Part shown: in pieces, positions 61,425-64,000 of the stretch
How positions within the stretch are numbered: the stretch's first letter is position 1
Layout: each line of letters starts with the position of its first letter
DNA from: Nocardiopsis sp. NRRL B-16309
GTDB lineage: Bacteria > Actinomycetota > Actinomycetes > Streptosporangiales > Streptosporangiaceae
NCBI RefSeq assembly: GCF_001279585.1
Contig: NZ_LGEC01000078.1
Location: 1-64,000 of the forward strand
Reading direction: 5' to 3'
DNA length: 64,000 nt
Made by a program: the position numbers and the translations under genes
Notes under the pieces: model-generated
Seen by the model: the letters and a program-made list of their open reading frames with translations, nothing else
What the model was told of the DNA's origin: nothing
Database searches by the model: none

Positions 61425-62225
61425 TCAGACTCCGGCGGCCACGCCCGCCGGGGTGGCGAAGACCTGGTGCGGCTGGAACACGCAGATGTTGGTCTCCCCC
61501 TGGGCGTTGGCGTCGGTGATCTCCACGAAGTAGGCGTAGGTGGTGTCCGCCTCCAGGTCGGCCCGCACCGTCACCTCGGAGCGGTTGAGCCCCGCCCGCT
61601 CCTCACCCCTGAGGCGCTGGATGAAGATGTTGTCCCACCAGGTCAGGTTCTGGGTGTCGAACTCGCGGGCCGACCCGCCCTTGGACAGGCGGTGGATGTA
61701 GAAGGCGTCCGGTCCCCCGGTCCGCTCCAGGGTCTCCCACGAGCAGCGCAGCTCGCCGTCCGAGGGAACCGTGTCCAGGACCGCTCCGCCCGAGGGCCCG
61801 AAGGACGCCAGGAGCCGGTCCCGCTGGGCCTCGTAGTGGTCGACCAGCCGACGTGAGGCACCGATGTCCTGGTGGCGCGTCCGGCTCTGCACCGTGCCGT
61901 CGGTCGCCCGGACCTCGATGGTGTACTCGCCCTCGGGCAGGAACCCCGTGGGCAGGTTGACCATGTACCAGTAGTAGTCCAGCGTGCGGTCGTAGATGTA
62001 GCCGTCGGTGTTGCCGTTGGTGAAGAGCTGGTTCGTGAACGCCACCTCGTACCCGCCGGGCCCGCGGGCGGTGATGGACTCGATGAGCTCGGGCGTGGGC
62101 GTCCCGGGCGTGGGGTGGAAGGAGACCAGGAACTTGTGCTGTTCCCTGGGGAGCGGGGTGCCTTCGAAGTCCCAGTAGACGTCGCAGGCCATGATGTCGA
62201 AGATGCGTACCTGGGGCTCGCTCAC
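61425..62225 (-). CDS. Hypothetical protein, two beta-domain type
   Basis: 266 residues from GTG at 62225. I do not recognise the family. Two regions look like Ig/fibronectin-type beta domains: residues 1-105 (FLVSFHPTPGTPTPELIESI, GEYTIEVRATDGTVQ), and 125-250 (SDGELRCSWETLERTGGPDA, VRADLEADTTYAYFVEITD). No signal peptide or membrane helix is seen, so it is probably cytosolic. It shares strand and close spacing with the LigD-type gene (85 bases), so the two may be co-transcribed, but no functional link is obvious. Confidence 0.75.
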   Translation of the reverse strand: MSEPQVRIFDIMACDVYWDFEGTPLPREQHKFLVSFHPTPGTPTPELIESITARGPGGYEVAFTNQLFTNGNTDGYIYDRTLDYYWYMVNLPTGFLPEGEYTIEVRATDGTVQSRTRHQDIGASRRLVDHYEAQRDRLLASFGPSGGAVLDTVPSDGELRCSWETLERTGGPDAFYIHRLSKGGSAREFDTQNLTWWDNIFIQRLRGEERAGLNRSEVTVRADLEADTTYAYFVEITDANAQGETNICVFQPHQVFATPAGVAAGV

Positions 62226-62310
62226 GAGGGGTGCCTTCCGTCGGGGGGCGTCCCCGCGAGTGTGCACGCCCCAGGGACGGCGCGCATCGGTGAAACCTCG
62301 TGCCCTCGCG

Positions 62311-63180
62311 TCAGCCCAGCTTGGCGCGGGCCTTGCGGGGCGAGCGGGCGTGGCGGCCCATGCCCGCGAACGGGCACTCCTCGCGCCGCAGGTCCAGGGA
62401 GAAGGCGCGCGGTGAGTCCAGGCCCTCCAGCTCCTCCCAGGTGATCGGCGCCGCGACCGGTGCCCCCGGCCTGGCGCGCACCGAGTACGGGGCCACCGCG
62501 AGCTGGTCGCGGCCGTTGCGCAGGTAGTCCACGAACAGCCGACCGCGCCGGGCGGCCTTGCGGAACTTGGTGGTGCGCTCCTGCGGCCGGCGGGCGGCCA
62601 CCCGGTCGGCGATCGCCTCGGCCAGGTCGCGCACCTCCTGGTCGGTGAACTCCGGGCGCAGCGGGGAGTGAACGTGCAGGCCCTTGGACCCCGTGGTCAT
62701 CACGTAGGCGGCCAGCCCCAGGCCGTCCAGCTCCTCGCGCACGTCCCACGCGGTGGCCTTGCAGGCCTCGAAGCCGGCGGCCGTGGCCTCGGGCGGGTCG
62801 AGGTCGAGCACCATCCGGTCCGGCATGCCCAGGTTCGGTTCCTTGGACAGCCACATGTGGACCTCGATCGCCGCCTGGTCGGCGCACCAGACCAGGGTGG
62901 CCGCGTCCTGGCACTCCACCATCGGCCCGCTGTCGGTCTCGACCCTGCGCACCCACGAGGGCGTCGACGGGTGTTTGACGAAGAAGCCGCCGGAATCGAT
63001 CCCGTCCGGGAACCGCTGCAGGGCGACCGGCCGGTCCCGGACCTGCGCCAGCATCAGCGGCGCGATCCGCGCGTAGTACTCGGCGAGGTCGGCCTTGGTC
63101 TCCCCGCCCTCCTCGAACAACGGCTTGTCCGGCCTGCGCACCTTCACGGTCCGGCGCCCGGCCCGCACGGCTGTGCTCAT
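62311..63180 (-). CDS. Stand-alone LigD-type polymerase domain
   Basis: 289 residues, ATG at 63180 after GGGGGAG. Primase-polymerase (AEP) domain of the LigD POL type: RPVALQRFPDGIDSGGFFVKH, the catalytic MVLDLDPPEA (two Asp), TGSKGLHVHSPL, and a basic C-terminal tail (HARSPRKARAKLG). It extends DNA ends during non-homologous end joining, adding ribo- or deoxynucleotides. No ligase or nuclease domain is attached and neither ku nor a ligase gene is next to it, so the rest of the pathway must be elsewhere. Confidence 0.92.
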   Translation of the reverse strand: MSTAVRAGRRTVKVRRPDKPLFEEGGETKADLAEYYARIAPLMLAQVRDRPVALQRFPDGIDSGGFFVKHPSTPSWVRRVETDSGPMVECQDAATLVWCADQAAIEVHMWLSKEPNLGMPDRMVLDLDPPEATAAGFEACKATAWDVREELDGLGLAAYVMTTGSKGLHVHSPLRPEFTDQEVRDLAEAIADRVAARRPQERTTKFRKAARRGRLFVDYLRNGRDQLAVAPYSVRARPGAPVAAPITWEELEGLDSPRAFSLDLRREECPFAGMGRHARSPRKARAKLG

Positions 63181-63280
63181 GGCTCCCCCGCTCGGAGTCG
63201 GCGTGCGACCCGTGTACCCGGCGCCCCACCACGGGAAACCCCCGCCCGGGGCGAGGAGCCCCCTCCGGGCCCCGGGACGC

Positions 63281-63317
63281 ACGACGCCCGGCCGGGTCCG
63301 ACCCGGCCGGGCGTCGT
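63281..63317 (-). terminator. Terminator of etfA
   Basis: ACGACGCCCGGCCGGGT and ACCCGGCCGGGCGTCGT form a perfect 17-pair stem with a CCG loop, ending 17 bases before the etfA stop codon on the downstream side. Confidence 0.9.
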
Positions 63318-63334
63318 ACTGCAAGCGCGTGGGA

Positions 63335-64000
63335 CTACTTGCGCTTGTTGATCTCCTCGGTCAGCTGCGGGGCGACCGTGTGCAGGTCCCCCACGACGCC
63401 GAAGTCGGCGAGCTCGAAGATCGGCGCCTCGGGGTCCTTGTTGACCGCGACGATGTTCTTCGAGGTCTGCATGCCCGCGCGGTGCTGGATCGCACCGGAG
63501 ATGCCCAGAGCCACGTACAGGTTCGGGCTGACCGTCTTACCGGTCTGGCCGACCTGGAACTGGTTCGGGTACCACCCGGAGTCGACGGCGGCGCGGGAGG
63601 CGCCGACGGCGGCACCGAGCGAGTCGGCCAGCTTCTCGACGACCGAGAAGTCGTCCGAGCCCACGCCGCGGCCACCGGAGACCACGATCGCGGCCTCGGT
63701 GAGCTCGGGGCGCTCGCCCTGCTCCTGCACGACGCGCTCCACGACCTTGGCGGACTTGGCGGCGTCGGAGATCTCGACCGACACGGCCTCCTCGGCGGCG
63801 GCACCGGCCGCGGCCTCGGGAGCGACCGAGTTCGGACGGACCGCGACGATCGGCACGCCGGTCGTCACACGGCCGTGCGTGACCGTGGCGCCACCGAAGA
63901 TGCTGTGCTCGGTGACGGCCTCGGCGCTGACGTCGACGACGTCGGTGAGGACGCCCGAACCCAGCTTCACGGCGGTGCGGCCGGCGATCTCCTTGTTCTC
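63335..64000 (-). CDS. etfA: Electron transfer flavoprotein alpha subunit, C-terminal part
   Basis: About 222 residues are visible and the frame continues past the window edge. The FAD-binding domain is complete: VVSGGRGVGSDDFSVVEKLADSLGAAVGASRAAVDSGW, then PNQFQVGQTGKTVSPNLYVALGISGAIQHRAGM, and VNKDPEAPIFELADFGVVGD. With EtfB it carries electrons from acyl-CoA dehydrogenases to the quinone pool. The partner etfB is expected just beyond the window. The gene ends at a strong terminator. Confidence 0.97.
   Translation of the reverse strand, partial: ENKEIAGRTAVKLGSGVLTDVVDVSAEAVTEHSIFGGATVTHGRVTTGVPIVAVRPNSVAPEAAAGAAAEEAVSVEISDAAKSAKVVERVVQEQGERPELTEAAIVVSGGRGVGSDDFSVVEKLADSLGAAVGASRAAVDSGWYPNQFQVGQTGKTVSPNLYVALGISGAIQHRAGMQTSKNIVAVNKDPEAPIFELADFGVVGDLHTVAPQLTEEINKRK

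Noticed and set aside
1..64000. tRNA and rRNA genes
   Set aside because: No cloverleaf or rRNA-like conserved sequence was recognised by eye; a tRNAscan-type search would be decisive.

Overview
The window reads as a chromosomal segment of a very GC-rich Gram-positive actinomycete. Third codon positions are almost all G or C, many genes start with GTG, and several markers are typical of actinomycetes: a conservon (cvnABCD-like), a GuaB1-type CBS-domain enzyme, DprE1/DprE2, a stand-alone LigD-type polymerase, and DUF3068. Nocardiopsis or a close relative is my best guess. That is an inference from gene content and style; no rRNA or other taxonomic marker is present. I see no tRNA, rRNA, prophage, insertion sequence or CRISPR array. 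About 55 protein genes are supported, two of them cut by the window edges and one a decayed pseudogene.

Layout. 1-7.4 kb: start of a SulP permease, an MFS transporter that seems to use a CTG start, a LURP-one-like protein, a decayed ABC transporter, a Sel1-repeat protein, a DinB-like protein and a NarL-type two-component pair. 7.4-14.5 kb: a sodium symporter, an anti-sigma-like ATPase, glpD, a TetR regulator, a divergent alkyl-DHAP-synthase-like oxidase and a proline-rich membrane protein. 14.7-20 kb: a KdpDE-like pair without kdpFABC, an aminoglycoside-kinase-like gene and a CbiX-like protein. 20-23.4 kb: an aadA-like nucleotidyltransferase behind a strongly folded 5' leader, peptide deformylase (probably leaderless) and a secreted coiled-coil protein. 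23.4-38 kb: an MFS transporter, a hydrolase, a CPBP protease-like protein, an EF-G-like GTPase, an M48 protease, an M20 amidohydrolase, an acyltransferase, a CDP-alcohol phosphatidyltransferase, guaB1 and endonuclease V. 38-42 kb: an ABC ATPase, YhgE/Pip and TetR unit preceded by a near-perfect palindrome. 42-51 kb: two small membrane proteins, then the conservon followed by two tandem MpaB-like (DUF2236) oxygenases. 51-61 kb: a cell-envelope block (DprE2, DprE1, UbiA-type phosphoribosyltransferase, DUF3068 protein, acyltransferase, GT-C-type membrane protein, two methyltransferases). 61.4-64 kb: a hypothetical protein, a LigD polymerase domain and the 3' part of etfA.

How genes work together. 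The envelope block is the most coherent unit. Three genes can make decaprenylphosphoryl-arabinose, and the rest resemble the mycobacterial and corynebacterial Rv0224c-Rv0228 neighbourhood linked to lipoglycan and mycolate-precursor export. The two divergent promoter regions of the block carry nearly the same 14-bp operator-like motif, which suggests one shared regulator. The conservon is a membrane sensor, Roadblock, DUF742 and GTPase relay; the twin oxygenases next to it are candidate outputs. The glpD, TetR and alkyl-DHAP-synthase-like divergon may feed ether-lipid or glycerol-phosphate metabolism.

Non-coding structure is also notable. A repeat of about 140 bp occurs at three intergenic places (five full or partial copies), a second 70-bp repeat occurs twice, and several minisatellite-like tandem repeats sit at gene ends or inside genes.
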